A stretch of DNA of 64,000 bases from Prorocentrum cordatum (lineage: Eukaryota; Sar; Dinophyceae; Prorocentrales; Prorocentraceae): assembly GCA_963575745.1 (NCBI GenBank), contig CAUYUJ010014266.1, forward strand, positions 354,610 through 418,609, given 5' to 3'. The first letter of the stretch is position 1. Each line of letters begins with the position of its first letter. Positions 21,465-31,360 of this stretch are shown here, one piece after another. The translations under genes were made by a program, and so were the position numbers. The notes under the pieces were generated by a model. That model worked only from the letters and a program-made list of their open reading frames with translations, searched no databases and had not been told where the DNA came from.

Positions 21465-22049
21465 ACCCCAGCTGTTTGCAAGGCCCTGCGGCTCCTCCTC
21501 CGATTCCTCGGACTCCGACGCAGTCGATAAACTATCAGAGATGATGCTCTGGAGCTCTTTCTTGAGCGCCACAAGCTCTGGGTCCTTCTGGGCCCTCTTG
21601 AAGGCCCTCGCGATGGGCCATGCGCTCTGATCGTCCTTCTCGCCCTTCTTGTCCGCGTCGCCGTTGGCGATCGTCGGCGTCGCCGTCGGGGGCTTCGTGG
21701 CCTTGCGCCCCTTCGCTGGGAACTTCCACTGCTTTTCCTGCTTCTCGGGGCCCTCCTCGCGCACCGCCCCGCCCCCGGACGGCGCCTCCGCCGCCCGCCG
21801 CGGGCGCTTCGCTGGAAGCCGCGGCAGCCGCCGACTTGGGCTGCTCGGGGCGCGACGGCAGCCGCCGTCGCTTCTGTCCAGAATGAACGTCTGGCCATGC
21901 TCCTCGCTGGCGTCGGACAGCTTCCTCAGCTTCGCGGCGATCTCCGCCTGGGTCTTCTTCTCTGCCGCCAAGCGCTGCTCCAGGCGCCGCTTGACCTCGC
22001 CGAGCTGCGCGATCGCCTCAGCGTCTGTGGCCCTCGGGCGCTGCGGCGC
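21465..22049 (-). CDS. Long candidate exon with coiled coil
   Basis: After a CTTCCAG acceptor the minus strand codes for about 195 residues. First comes a coiled-coil-like stretch (AEAIAQLGEVKRRLEQRLAA, EKKTQAEIAAKLRKLSDASE), then a basic Pro/Ala-rich region. A Lys/Glu-rich part (GEKDDQSAWPIARAFKRAQK) and an acidic serine run (STASESEESEEEPQG) follow. Codons end mostly in G/C. A donor-like GGTAGGG follows at about 21,464. The heptad pattern suggests a structural or scaffold role; the family is unknown. Confidence 0.6.
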
Positions 22050-22394
22050 CTGGAAGGCGCGAGGGCTCGACGGGTCGACAGAGCGGCGGGTCGAAAGATC
22101 GACAAGGCGAGGCGCGAGAGCGCGAGACGTGGGGGAATGGGGCAACGGGCGGGCGAGAGAGCGAGAGAATCAGGATCGGCCTGCGCGACGCGGTTGGCGC
22201 TGGCGGCGCCAGCGTTGACCCGGCGCAAGGCGCTGCCATGGCGCTGCCGAGCGCCTTCCACGCCTGGGGCACCTTGAGGAAACTGCCAAACATCATCATC
22301 TCATTCTCCCCTTACCCCTCCCCAGATGCACGGTGCATCCCCTCGGGGGGGGGGGGGGGGCTATCTATTGCGCTCTTCCTTGTCCCTCCGGACC

Positions 22395-22558
22395 CTGCGG
22401 CGCGATGGATGAACCGATGAATCCCCTTCCTCCGACCTCCAAGTCGGGGAACTCGAAGGGGGGGCCTTGCAGCCTGCCGCGCTCGACCTTTGTGAGCCGG
22501 CGGAAGACGCGCGGGCGGTCCGCGGGATCGCTTCCCTGCCTTGGCCCGTAGGTCTCGG
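22395..22558 (-). CDS. Candidate exon
   Basis: The minus strand reads ETYGPRQGSDPADRPRVFRR, LTKVERGRLQGPPFEFPDLE and VGGRGFIGSSIAPQ, with a donor after CCGCAG. Product unknown. Confidence 0.4.
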
Positions 22559-22587
22559 GCACGGGCAGCGGCGCCAGCCGCGAGCAC

Positions 22588-22775
22588 CTGCGACCAGATG
22601 TTGCATGCAATCGTTTCATCGTTGAGTCGTCGGTTCGCTAGTTTCTGCTTGCGGCTGTTGCAAGGGCACGCGTTCTTCGTCGTCAGCGCCGGGCAGACGT
22701 CGCCCCCGAACGAGGGGCCGTGGGCGCCCCGCGGGTTCCTCGCGAGGTCAGCGATGGCATGTGCCCCTTCTTCGG
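22588..22775 (-). CDS. Candidate exon with CPC motif
   Basis: The minus strand reads EEGAHAIADLARNPRGAHGP, SFGGDVCPALTTKNACPCNS and RKQKLANRRLNDETIACNIW, ending TCGCAG/GTGCTC, a good donor. Product unknown. Confidence 0.5.
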
Positions 22776-22791
22776 CGCGATGCCCGCGAGC

Positions 22792-22912
22792 CTCGGGATT
22801 CGACGACGTGCTGGAGGGGCTCGCGGAAGGAGCCAAGGTCCCCCAGCATCTTCGACGCCGCGGCGCCAGGGAAGCGCGGGTTGAGGCGCTGCGCCGCGTC
22901 CCTGGGGCAGAT
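22792..22912 (-). CDS. Candidate exon
   Basis: The minus strand reads RDAAQRLNPRFPGAAASKML, GDLGSFREPLQHVVESRG. The following segment at 22,775 is in another frame with almost no gap, so either an indel or a mis-set border separates them. Confidence 0.45.
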
Positions 22913-22919
22913 ATTTCTT

Positions 22920-23130
22920 AAAAGACCTGCCCCATTCGCGCCCTCGCCCCGCCCCCCCCTCGTGCCCCCCCCCCCCCCGCCTCCTGCATTCCTTCTTCTC
23001 CTTCCGCGCGCCTCCTCCTCCTCCCCCTTCCTTTTGTGATTCCTCCTCCCTCCTCCTCCCCCCCCTTCTCTCCTCCCCCCTCCTCCCCCATTCGCCCCCC
23101 TCCTTCCCCCCCCCCTCCTCCTCCGTTGCT
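22920..23130. repeat. Pyrimidine-rich intron-like tract
   Basis: Poly-C and CCTCCT-rich DNA between two coding segments, consistent with a repeat-filled intron. Confidence 0.6.
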
Positions 23131-23136
23131 ACTGCG

Positions 23137-23303
23137 TCGGCAGACCTGTCGAGATACGCCTCGCGGAAGTTGTTCTTCTGGTAGAAGATCGCGCTGTCAG
23201 CGTCGACGGCGAAGTGCGAAGGCGCCTGCTGCGAGTAGGGCATGTCCGCGCGCTCGTGCAGCTCGTCGCTGAATTGGACGCGCGCCCTCTCGCGCCGCTG
23301 CGG
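23137..23303 (-). CDS. Candidate exon
   Basis: After CCCCCGCAG the minus strand reads RARVQFSDELHERADMPYSQ, QAPSHFAVDADSAIFYQKNN and FREAYLDR, with a donor-like CAG/GTCTGC. Composition is clearly that of a globular protein. Product unknown. Confidence 0.55.
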
Positions 23304-23566
23304 GGGCCCGAAGTGATGGCAGGATTGCGCTTCCTATCCTCGTGCCCCCGCCGCCGCGTACTCCTCCTCTCCCACTCGCAACCGCCGCCTCCTTCGCGCC
23401 CTCGCCCCCCCCTCCCCCTTCGCCCTTCCTCTCTCTCCCCCCCCCCCCCCTCCCTCATCTCCTCCTCACCCCCCATATCTCCTTATCTCCTCGTGGGTCC
23501 CATCCTCATCCTTCTCCCCCTTTTCCGCTCCTCACTCTTCTCCGCGTCTCCTCCCGTCCTCCCCCG

Positions 23567-23740
23567 ATAGCAGGGAAAAAGAAACGAGTTCGCGAATCCT
23601 CGTGGATCTGCGCCCGCCACCGGGGCGGGGGCGTCTCCCTGGCCCATCTCGCGATGACGCCCAGCGGCGCTATCGGGGGCGGCTTGTCGAGGTTGATGCT
23701 CGGGGGTGCGAGGCCATGGGCTCGGAGGAAGACAAGCGCG
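23567..23740 (-). CDS. Candidate exon
   Basis: The minus strand reads ALVFLRAHGLAPPSINLDKP, PPIAPLGVIARWARETPPPR and WRAQIHEDSRTRFFFPAIG. It lies just downstream (in transcription) of the 23,790-23,872 exon. Confidence 0.5.
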
Positions 23741-23789
23741 CCACCGCGCCCCCGCGCCCTCTCAAAAGAGACGGGGGGTGGGTGGGTGC

Positions 23790-23872
23790 AAGAGGAAGTG
23801 GAAGTCGCGCAGGCAGTCCTCGCCGTGCTGCCCCCGCAGCTTCTGCCGCGCCTTCAAGCCGCCGAGAACGTC
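23790..23872 (-). CDS. Candidate exon
   Basis: After CCGCCCAG the minus strand reads DVLGGLKARQKLRGQHGEDC and LRDFHFLLHP. G/C-ending codons. Product unknown. Confidence 0.5.
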
Positions 23873-24049
23873 CTGGGCGGCCGGGGGGCAACGAGGGCCG
23901 AAAAGACCCCCCCCCCCGCCGCCATCCTCTATCCCCACCTCCCCATCGCCCCCTCAATTCACCGACCCATCAGTTTCTCGACGCTTCAACGCCTCGCCCA
24001 TCTCGCCCTCTCCCCCTATCTCCCGGCCCCCCACGAAAAAACAACAACC

Positions 24050-24175
24050 CTCTACTCCAATCCTGACCTCCTGACCTCCTGGCCCCCTGGCCCTCGCGCT
24101 CACCTCCTGACCTCCTGACCTCCTCTCTCGCGCTCACCTCCGGACCTCCTGGCCCTCTGACCACCCCCTCGTCTC
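24050..24175. repeat. CCTGACCTC-type short repeat
   Basis: Repeats of TCCTGACCTCCTGG and CTCGCGCTCACCTCC, probably intronic. Confidence 0.6.
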
Positions 24176-24216
24176 TCTCGCGATTAGGAAGGCCCAGGGT
24201 CCATGACCCCGGCCAC

Positions 24217-24328
24217 CTGCTCGATCACCGCGCGCTGGAGCTTAGAGCTACCGTCGTGAGCGAGCTCGGCAACGAAGTCCAAGCAATGCGCGAACACGCG
24301 CGACCGCCAATCCTCGAATGATGCCGTC
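24217..24328 (-). CDS. Candidate exon
   Basis: The minus strand reads TASFEDWRSRVFAHCLDFVA, ELAHDGSSKLQRAVIEQ and reaches a donor-like GAGCAG/GTGGCC. If not spliced there, the frame continues to TAA at 24184-24186. All codons fit the local G/C-ending bias. Product unknown. Confidence 0.5.
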
Positions 24329-24479
24329 TTCCCGCAACGCGAGAATGGAAGGCGCGGAGCTCCTCCAGCGACGATCCAACGATCCAGAGTCGAGTCGGGT
24401 CGAACCGTCGACGATTCGACGCTTCGCCCCGACCCGAGTCTGGATCGGGAGAGCGGTGGATAAGCAGGAGGAGGATGAG

Positions 24480-24770
24480 GTGGTGGAGGAGGAGACCCCC
24501 GGATAAGTGGAAGGAGAAGCAGGGGGGGGGATGAGGAGATGGAGGAGTGGTGGAGAATAGGAAGGGGTAGGTGGAGGAGCGAGAGAAGGAAAGCAATAGA
24601 GGAGGAGAGGAAGAGAGCGCAGAAAGGAGGAAAGGAGGAAAGGACATAATATCAGATGAGACAAAGAAACAAAGAAGGAGGAGGAGAGGAGGAGGAATAT
24701 CAAGAGGGGGGGGAGGGGGAGAGGGGGGGGCAGAGGAGGAGAAGCGGGTGACGGAGAGGAAGGAGGAGGC
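24480..24770. repeat. GGA/GAG-rich purine tract
   Basis: Purine-rich GAGGAG-type DNA on the plus strand (CTC on the transcribed minus strand), between two coding segments. Confidence 0.7.
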
Positions 24771-24774
24771 GAGG

Positions 24775-24853
24775 AGGCCGTCGCGGTCCGAAGACGAAGA
24801 ACTCGACCTCCTTGAGCTCCGACGCCTGCGCGGCTAGGAGGTTCCCGTCGTCC
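24775..24853 (-). CDS. Candidate exon
   Basis: The minus strand reads DDGNLLAAQASELKEVEFFV and FGPRRP. Short but well-formed; product unknown. Confidence 0.4.
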
Positions 24854-24954
24854 TTGCCGATCGTCTTGTCGTCGGCGTCGTGGCGTCGTATCGTGGTCGC
24901 GTCGTCTCGCGGTCGCGTCGTCTCGTGATCGCGTCGTTGGGATCTTGGGGCCCT

Positions 24955-25050
24955 TCGCTGCCGTGCCCATGGATTTGAGCTGCAGCTGGAAACGGATGCA
25001 CGTTGATGTCCCAGGCGCCGGCGAGGTCGACGCGCAGCCCGGCACTGGGC
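24955..25050 (-). CDS. Candidate exon
   Basis: The minus strand reads GLRVDLAGAWDINVH and then continues in one of two overlapping frames. The border is unclear. Product unknown. Confidence 0.35.
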
Positions 25051-25089
25051 GCGGGCAGGGGGGCCCACCTCCTCATCCCTGCTCCTGCT

Positions 25090-25280
25090 GCTGATCCCCC
25101 TCCTCCCTTCCACTCATCTTCCGAATCCTCATCCCCCCCTCCTTCACCTCGTCCTTCCCCTCCTCATTCCTCTTCTCCTCCTCCTCCTCCTCGTGCTCCT
25201 TCTTCTCATCCTCCTCCTCATTCTCTCGTTTTCCTCCTTATTCTCCTTCCCCTCCTCCTTCCCCTCCCTATGCCCTTATT
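25090..25280. repeat. CTCCTC-rich tract
   Basis: Pyrimidine-rich, mainly CTCCT repeats. Intron-like. Confidence 0.7.
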
Positions 25281-25282
25281 CC

Positions 25283-25370
25283 GCTCATGCCGCCCGCAGC
25301 GCGCCTCATCAACGCGACGCTTGGCGTCTCCGGGCCAGCGCGCGGGCAAGCCAGCTTGATCGGCACCTCG
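25283..25370 (-). CDS. Candidate exon
   Basis: The minus strand reads EVPIKLACPRAGPETPSVAL and MRRAAGG. Flanked on both sides by CTCC repeats. Product unknown. Confidence 0.35.
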
Positions 25371-25379
25371 AGGGGGGGC

Positions 25380-25598
25380 GGGGGGGCGCCCTCCTCATCC
25401 TCCTCTCGCGCCTCCTCATTCCTTCTCCCTCCTCTCTCCTCCCCCCGCCCTCTCCTCCTCCCACCTCCCCCTCTCCGTCCTCCTCCCGCCTCCCACCTCC
25501 CACCCCCCTCCTCGTCCCGCCTCCCTCCTCCTCCCACCTCTCCCACCTCCCCCCTCATTCCTTCTCCCTCCTCCCTCCTCCCTCTCCCTCCCCCTCCC
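25380..25598. repeat. CTCC-rich tract
   Basis: Almost pure pyrimidine CTCCTCCC-type DNA, intron-like. Confidence 0.7.
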
Positions 25599-25599
25599 G

Positions 25600-25689
25600 C
25601 GCGACCGACGTGTCCACGGGCCCCGCGTGCATGAGCGACTGGGCGCCCGCGACCCAGCCGCCCAAGCTCGCGGGCAAGGCGGCGGCCAT
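25600..25689 (-). CDS. Candidate 5' exon
   Basis: An ATG at 25,687-25,689 opens MAAALPASLGGWVAGAQSLM and HAGPVDTS, with a possible donor TCG/GTCGCG. This is the most upstream coding-like segment of the group and could be the N-terminus. No spliced-leader acceptor was identified. Confidence 0.4.
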
Positions 25690-26445
25690 GGCGGAGTGGA
25701 GGAGTAGAAGGAGGAGTGGGGAGTATAATGAGGAGGAAAAGTGGGAGGAAAAAAAAAGGGGGGGATGATGAGGAGGAGGAAGCGACCGGGCGCGCGGCCG
25801 CGGCGTCGAGCCGACGGCCGCGGCGTCGTCAGTTCGCCAGCCTTCCCTTCTTCCCCTGCTCTCCTCCTTCTCCTCCTCCCTCCTTTGTTCCACCCCTTCC
25901 TCTCTTTTCTCTCCTCTTCTCATTTCCTCCACCCTTTCCCCCTTTCCTTTTCTCACCCGTCCCCCTCCGACTTCCCATCCCGTAATCCTTTCTTCCCTTG
26001 CCCGCCATCCCACTCCCATTCTCTCGCCCCCTCGCGTTGTAGCGAAGAGCGCTGCTTCAGGCACGACGAACAGTATTTTTTGTTCGGTTTTTGGTTGTCG
26101 TATTTCTACATTCTTAGCTGCGTGTCCGACGCTGGCAATCTTTCACGCGCCCTCAAGCCAACGATTGTTATATCTATGTTTAAGCATCTACCACATTAAG
26201 TCAATTACTATCATTGTGTAGGAAAAAAAACGTATTAAAAGTACAAGGCCGCATCCGCGTGCGGCGACACAGTTCTTCCCGCACGAATCCTGTCGCTGGG
26301 CCCTTCCCGGCGCATGGAGGCACTGGTCCCCGTGGGGTCCACCTCCATGCGGCAGAATCGAGGACGAAACGAGGCGGCGCGACGGAGAGCGTGAAATAAC
26401 AGGCTGATAATCTGTGGATGTAGGTTAACGTATGAAGAGTCGAAC
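25690..26445. other. Spacer with purine/pyrimidine tracts
   Basis: GGAGGA-rich and CTCCTC-rich stretches followed by ordinary-looking DNA (26,050-26,450) in which no gene was recognised. Confidence 0.3.
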
Positions 26446-26449
26446 CTAC

Positions 26450-26897
26450 TGTGTTTCCCGTAAGTAAAAATAGGAAAGGGAGAAGGTCGCGAATCCTTTT
26501 CCCGTGCGCTGCAAAAGAGGCAGCGCGATGCTTCGTACCAATACCTTAGCCGAGACGTCGGCGGTAGAAAAGGATATAATGGTGATATGAACGGACTTCA
26601 CACACAAAGGGTGCCCCCAGAGGCTCCCAATATGCCTTCTCCTTTTTCCTCCTCCTCCTCCTCCTGATCTTCCCCGCCATCCTCCCCAAAGTGTTCCCCG
26701 AAGGGCTTCCACAACGGCTGGGGGAACACAGGGTCTGATAGCTTGGAAGAGCTTTTGCCACGACGCTCGTCCACATGGGCGATTCCAACAGGCAGGGGAC
26801 GGCGGTGATTCGCCGTAGGCGTCTTCGATCGTAGTAGCACTGTCTCTTGGGTGCTCCTGTCAATCGTTACTCTCTCGGGGGGACCCCCCTCAATCAA
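26450..26897 (-). CDS. Weak candidate coding region with poly-Glu
   Basis: The minus strand reads ANHRRPLPVGIAHVDERRGK, SSSKLSDPVFPQPLWKPFGE and a Glu run encoded by GAG repeats, then a frame containing TIISFSTADVSAKVLVRSIA. Start, stop and family are unclear. Confidence 0.25.
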
Positions 26898-27394
26898 ACT
26901 ACGACAACATAACTTTACACTGACCCCCCTAAGAACATCTGTCAGTCTCCCTCGAGATCAATGGGCCGCACGTTGCGAAGCACGCCATCCCGAAATAACG
27001 GCGGTAGACCCGCTCATGGCGGGCAGTGCATCCCCAGATCCCGTGCTTGGACCGCAGAATTACTCTCGGGGCTCCTCCCATGCTTGCCGGCGCGAATCTC
27101 GTGAGCAGCGCGATAGCAAACTGTACAGGGAATATAGAACCAGTGGAATTGGAAACTCAATGATCGTGGAAAAGGCCAGGGCTGGAAAAACTGACAAGGG
27201 CCGAAACGAACCGGAGACAATTGGGATGAGGTCGTCAAGGCTGGAAACAGACAACGCGGAAACTGGTCAGGGCTGGATAGAGTGGAAGGGCTGACCCCAA
27301 CCACTTTTTCCAAGTGCCCTGTTGCTATCCGTGCCTTCTCAGTCTCTCCAATCTTCTGTGCCCTTCACCGTCCGCCGCCTTCCTCCGCCCTCCA

Positions 27395-27666
27395 ATGCAG
27401 CCGCAGGCGTCAACAACTACGGCAACGGAAACGGCAGCACGGCTGCCTTCGCCGTTCTCTCGCGCCTGCTCGCCGCGCCAAGCGGAAGCTCGGGCGAAGG
27501 CTGGTCGCCGCAACCGTGGGCGGCCATGAAGAGCGAAAACGCCCCAGGCCTCCGCCACTGGCCGCGCGAGCCCCTCCCCTGCCACCTCCTACAGAACCAA
27601 TGGCTGCTTGCACGGGCAGCGCAGTTGGGGAGTGCGGCGATAGCAATCTCTTGGTATTCAGGCTAG
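27395..27666 (+). CDS. Candidate plus-strand terminal exon
   Basis: After a pyrimidine-rich stretch and CAATGCAG the plus strand reads AGVNNYGNGNGSTAAFAVLS, RLLAAPSGSSGEGWSPQPWA, AMKSENAPGLRHWPREPLPC and ends SAAIAISWYSG before TAG. Its codons mostly end in G or C. It is one of very few coding-like segments on the plus strand outside the copia element. Product unknown. Confidence 0.35.
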
Positions 27667-28600
27667 CGCTGATAAATGCTGCGGGTCCTGAACCCTATTC
27701 TAGCAGCACTACACCTGGTCAAATCCTCATTGTAATATGATCATCATAGCAACATAATAATCTATGACACGGCTCGTGCGCAACTGACACAACGCTCTGC
27801 CGCCAAATCGCTGTAAGAGGAAGCCACGAGAAGGCCTCGGACCATGCGCAACCGAATCAAAAAATGAACGCCACTCAGCACGACACACACCCACCCAACA
27901 ATCGAATCGAAGACTTCACGCCACCCCGCTCGAGTGTGCCTAGAAAGAAACACTGGCCAAAAACACTCGGGATTCAGGGCAACCGAACCGAAACTTGAAC
28001 GCCGCCCGGCATGAGGGAACCGCAAGGAGGCCAGAGGCTACCGATAGCCCTGCTGATAGCACAAGACGGTGGGCGAAACATCACGCAAGGCAGCCGAGAC
28101 AATTGCAGCGGTGCCGCGGTGCCCTCCGAGCGTCATGAAATCCTGCTACTGCCCTGGTCGCCCGAGTGCCGCTGTGCACGTGCTGGACGGGCCTGGCACA
28201 GCTGGGCCTGGACAGATGGGGCAGTACAGTGGCGAGGCACACAGACGAGCAAGTGCTGCGGCAAGCCTGTATGCTGTGGACGCTGCGGGAGTGAGTAAGT
28301 GAATCAATTAATGAATGAGCCGCCATTGTCGCGCCGAACCGCGTTCCTGGATGGACGCGCGGAGAGGGCCGCAGCCCCCAGACATTCTTGCTCAGTGAAC
28401 GCTATGGAAGAAGGGAGGAAGCGACGGAGGGAATCAAGGAAACAAGGGCAGTGACAGGGGAGAGGAGGCGAGGGGGGGGTAAAGGAGGATGAAAGGCAGT
28501 GGCATGGAGGAAAAGGAAAGGCGCCCAGAATGCGGGGGCGGGGGGGGGGTAAGGATACCGTATGCTCCTATTGAACGATGTGGCTTCTGGTCCTGCATCG
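27667..28600. other. Spacer without a recognised gene
   Basis: Mixed-composition DNA. Short open frames exist but none shows convincing codon structure. A G-run lies near 28,540. Confidence 0.3.
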
Positions 28601-28734
28601 TATTCTTGTGTTCTATTTCCCAACTATTATGTGGTGTTGGCTCCTAGTTTTGAAGAGACAGCGCCCCGCGTTCTCCTTCCTCCTTCCTTCCTCCTCCCCC
28701 TCCACCCTGCGAATCCCCCAACCAGTAATGCGTT

Positions 28735-29640
28735 TCGTGGCCCCATGAGGAGCTCCACCGCACGTCCCAGTGGCGGAACTCGCATGCGGTTCCTGCGCCC
28801 AATACAGCGTTTTGGGGCCTCATAGCGAGTTCCACCGAAGGTCCCCGTGGCGAAACTTGCATGCGGTTCCTGCGCCCAGCGCAGCGCTTCGTGGCCCCAA
28901 AGGGCGCTCAGCCTCTCGTGGCCCCGCAAGGGTTGTCCAATGGCGGAACTCGCATGCGGTTCCTGCGCCCAGTGCGGAATTTCGTGGCCCCATAGGGAGC
29001 TCCATCGAAGGTCCCAATGGCGGATCTCGCATGCGGTTCCTGCGCCCAGTGCAGCCTTTCGTTGCCCTGTACGGAACTCCACCGAAGGTCCCACTGGAGG
29101 AACTCGCATGCGGGTCCTGCGCCCAGTGCTGTGTTTCGTGGCCCCAGAAGGAGCTCCACCGAAGGTCCCAGTCGCGGAGCTCGCATGCGGCTCCTGCGCC
29201 CAATACAACGTTTTGGGGCCGCATAGCGTGCTCCACCGAAAGTCCCCGCGGCGGAACTCGCATGCGGTTCCTGCGCCCAGTGCAATGTTTCGTGGCTTCA
29301 TATGGAGCTCCACATAAGGTCCCAGTGGCGGAGCTCGGATGCGGCTCCTGCGCCCAGTGAGGTGTTTCGTGGCCCCATAGGGAGCTCCACCGAAAATCCC
29401 AATGGGGGACCTCGCATGCGTTTCCTGCGCCCAGCGCAGCGCTTCGTGGCCCCAAAGGGAGCTCCGCAGAAGGTCCCAGTGGCGGAACTCGCATGCGGTT
29501 CCTGCGCCCAGTGCGGCGATTCGTGGCTCCATAGGGAGCTCCACCGAAAGTCCCAGTTGCGGAGCGGAACTCGCATGCGGTTCCTGCGCCCAGTGCAGCG
29601 CTTCGTGGCCTCATAGGGAACTCCACCGAAAGTCCCGCGG
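28735..29640. repeat. 77-bp satellite, block A
   Basis: About 12 copies of a 77-bp unit with GGCGGAACTCGCATGCGGTT, CCTGCGCCCAGTGC and CGTGGCCCCATAGGGAGCTC. The landmark GCATGCGG recurs at 28,782, 28,859, 28,952, 29,029, 29,106, 29,183 and 29,260, that is every 77 bases apart from one longer gap. Since 77 is not a multiple of three it is not coding. Confidence 0.9.
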
Positions 29641-29738
29641 GATTTCGTGGCCCCATGGGGAGCACACCTTTCGCGCGCTTCGTGGCCCCGTAGCCTGGGC
29701 GCGAGCGGTCGGCAGCCAGACCTTCTCTAACTCCTGTA

Positions 29739-29740
<2 letters not shown>

Positions 29741-29793
<53 letters not shown>
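29741..29793. repeat. (CT)n microsatellite
   Basis: About 26 CT dinucleotides, present in copy A of the duplication and absent at the same place in copy B (CTCGCCATGTGCC). Confidence 0.95.
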
Positions 29794-29794
<1 letters not shown>

Positions 29795-29869
29795 GAGCCG
29801 TCGCCTGCCCGGCGCGCCGCCCCCATCGGCCGACGTCGCCCTGGACTGCGACCACCGCGAGGTCGGGAA

Positions 29870-30042
29870 CGGCGACGCGTTGCTCTCGCGCGCCACGCGC
29901 CACGAGGACCTCCTGCTCATGCGGGCGCCACGGATCGAGTTTTTCCTGGCAGGGCCACCGGGCGGCTTGCGGAAACATCTGGAGCAGCTCGCGGCGCGCG
30001 CGAAGCGGTGCTGGAAGGAAGCGACGGCCCTCGACATATAGC
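29870..30042 (-). other. Segment conserved between the two duplicated copies
   Basis: On the plus strand one frame reads RATRHEDLL, IEFFLAGPPGG and LEQLAARAKRCWKEATALDI; copy B (31,585-31,735) keeps much of the same peptide but with an in-frame stop. It may be a remnant of a coding exon caught in the duplication. Strand and function are uncertain. Confidence 0.25.
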
Positions 30043-30814
30043 TGTGCTTCACAGAATTCACCCGCGAGGCTTGACCAGGGGGGTGGCCCGCCCGAGCCTC
30101 GCTCTCTTTTGATGGTCTGACTGTTTGGCCCCGCGCCGCGGACGACCCGCGCGCGTTGCTAGGGCCCTTTCGGGGCGACTGGCGCGCGTCGCGGGAACTC
30201 CACGCTGCGCTCTGCCCAGCGCCTCGCTCTCCCGTCGTCGCCCTGCCCAGCAGCTGGAATATTGCCCGTAATCTGCCAGCAAACTACATGTGTTTGGTCC
30301 GCACCGGACGACCCGCGCACGTCGCTGGGACCCCTTCGGGGCGACTGGCGCGCGTCGCGGGGTCTCCGCTTTGCGCTGCGCCTGCAGCCTTGGGCTTTGG
30401 AGCGCGCGGGCACGGAAGGGGAAAAAAAAGGGAAGGGCCATTTTTGGGCGGTCTAGCTTTTATCGCTGCCCCCATCGAACAAATCGCGGACGGATGGGGC
30501 CGCGCCGAAGGCCCTATAGGTAGCTCCACCGAAAGCGCCAGTGGCAACGCCCGCGTGCCGCCGCCATTCCAGTTTGGCACACCCCTCGCACGGTTCGTGC
30601 CCTCATAAGGAGCTCCACCGAAGACGATATTTACATATGCGGCGCTCGCAACTGCATGCGGTTGGGTCCTTCGCCAGGCTAATTGTTTCCCAGCCCTCCT
30701 GTGGTGTTGGCTCCTCGTCTTGAAGAGACAGCGCCCCGCGTTCCCCTTCCTCCTTCCTTCCTGTCTCCTCCCCCTCCTCCCTCCTGCCTGCGTTTCCCTC
30801 GCCCGTTACACAGT

Positions 30815-31360
30815 TTCGTGGCCCCACGAGGAGCTTCACCGAGGATCCCAGTGGCGGAACTCGCATGCGGTTCCTGCGCTCAGTGCAGCGTTTCGTGGCC
30901 CCATATGGAGCTCCACCGAAGGCCCCAGTGGCGGAACTCGCATGCGGTTCCTGCGCCCAGTGCGGTGTTTCGTGGCCCCATAGCGAGCTCCACCGAAGGT
31001 CCCAGTGGCGGAACTCGCATGCGGTTCCTGCGCCCAGTACGGCGATTCGTGGCTCCATAGGGAGCTCCACCAAAAGTGCCAATGGCGGAACTCGCATGCT
31101 GTTCTTGCGCCACGTACCGTGTTTCATGGCCCCATGGGGAGCTTCACCGAAGGTCCCAGTGGCCGAACTCGCATGCGGTTCCTGCGCCCAGTGCGGCGTA
31201 CCGTGGCCACATAAGGAGCTACACCGAAGGTCCAAGTGTCGGAACTCGCATGCGGCTTCCGCGCCCAATGCAGCGTTTCGTGGCCCCACAGGGAGCTCCG
31301 CCGAAGGGCCCAGTGGCGGAACCCGCATGCGGTTCAGGTGCCCAGTGCGGTGATTCGTGG
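30815..31360. repeat. 77-bp satellite, block B
   Basis: About seven copies of the same 77-bp unit as in block A, inside the second copy of the segmental duplication. Confidence 0.9.

Larger units (their letters stand above)
19880..25690 (-). other. Probable intron-rich gene, exons listed separately
   Basis: At least a dozen short minus-strand segments across this span show G/C-ending codons, normal protein composition and AG/GT-like borders. The DNA between them is CTC, GAG, poly-C or other simple repeat. I infer one gene (or two) with exons of about 80-600 bases and repeat-filled introns. The order in transcription is from 25.7 towards 19.9 kb, perhaps ending at 18,384. The assembled product is not recognised. 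Exon borders are approximate and the linkage between exons is inference. Confidence 0.45.
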
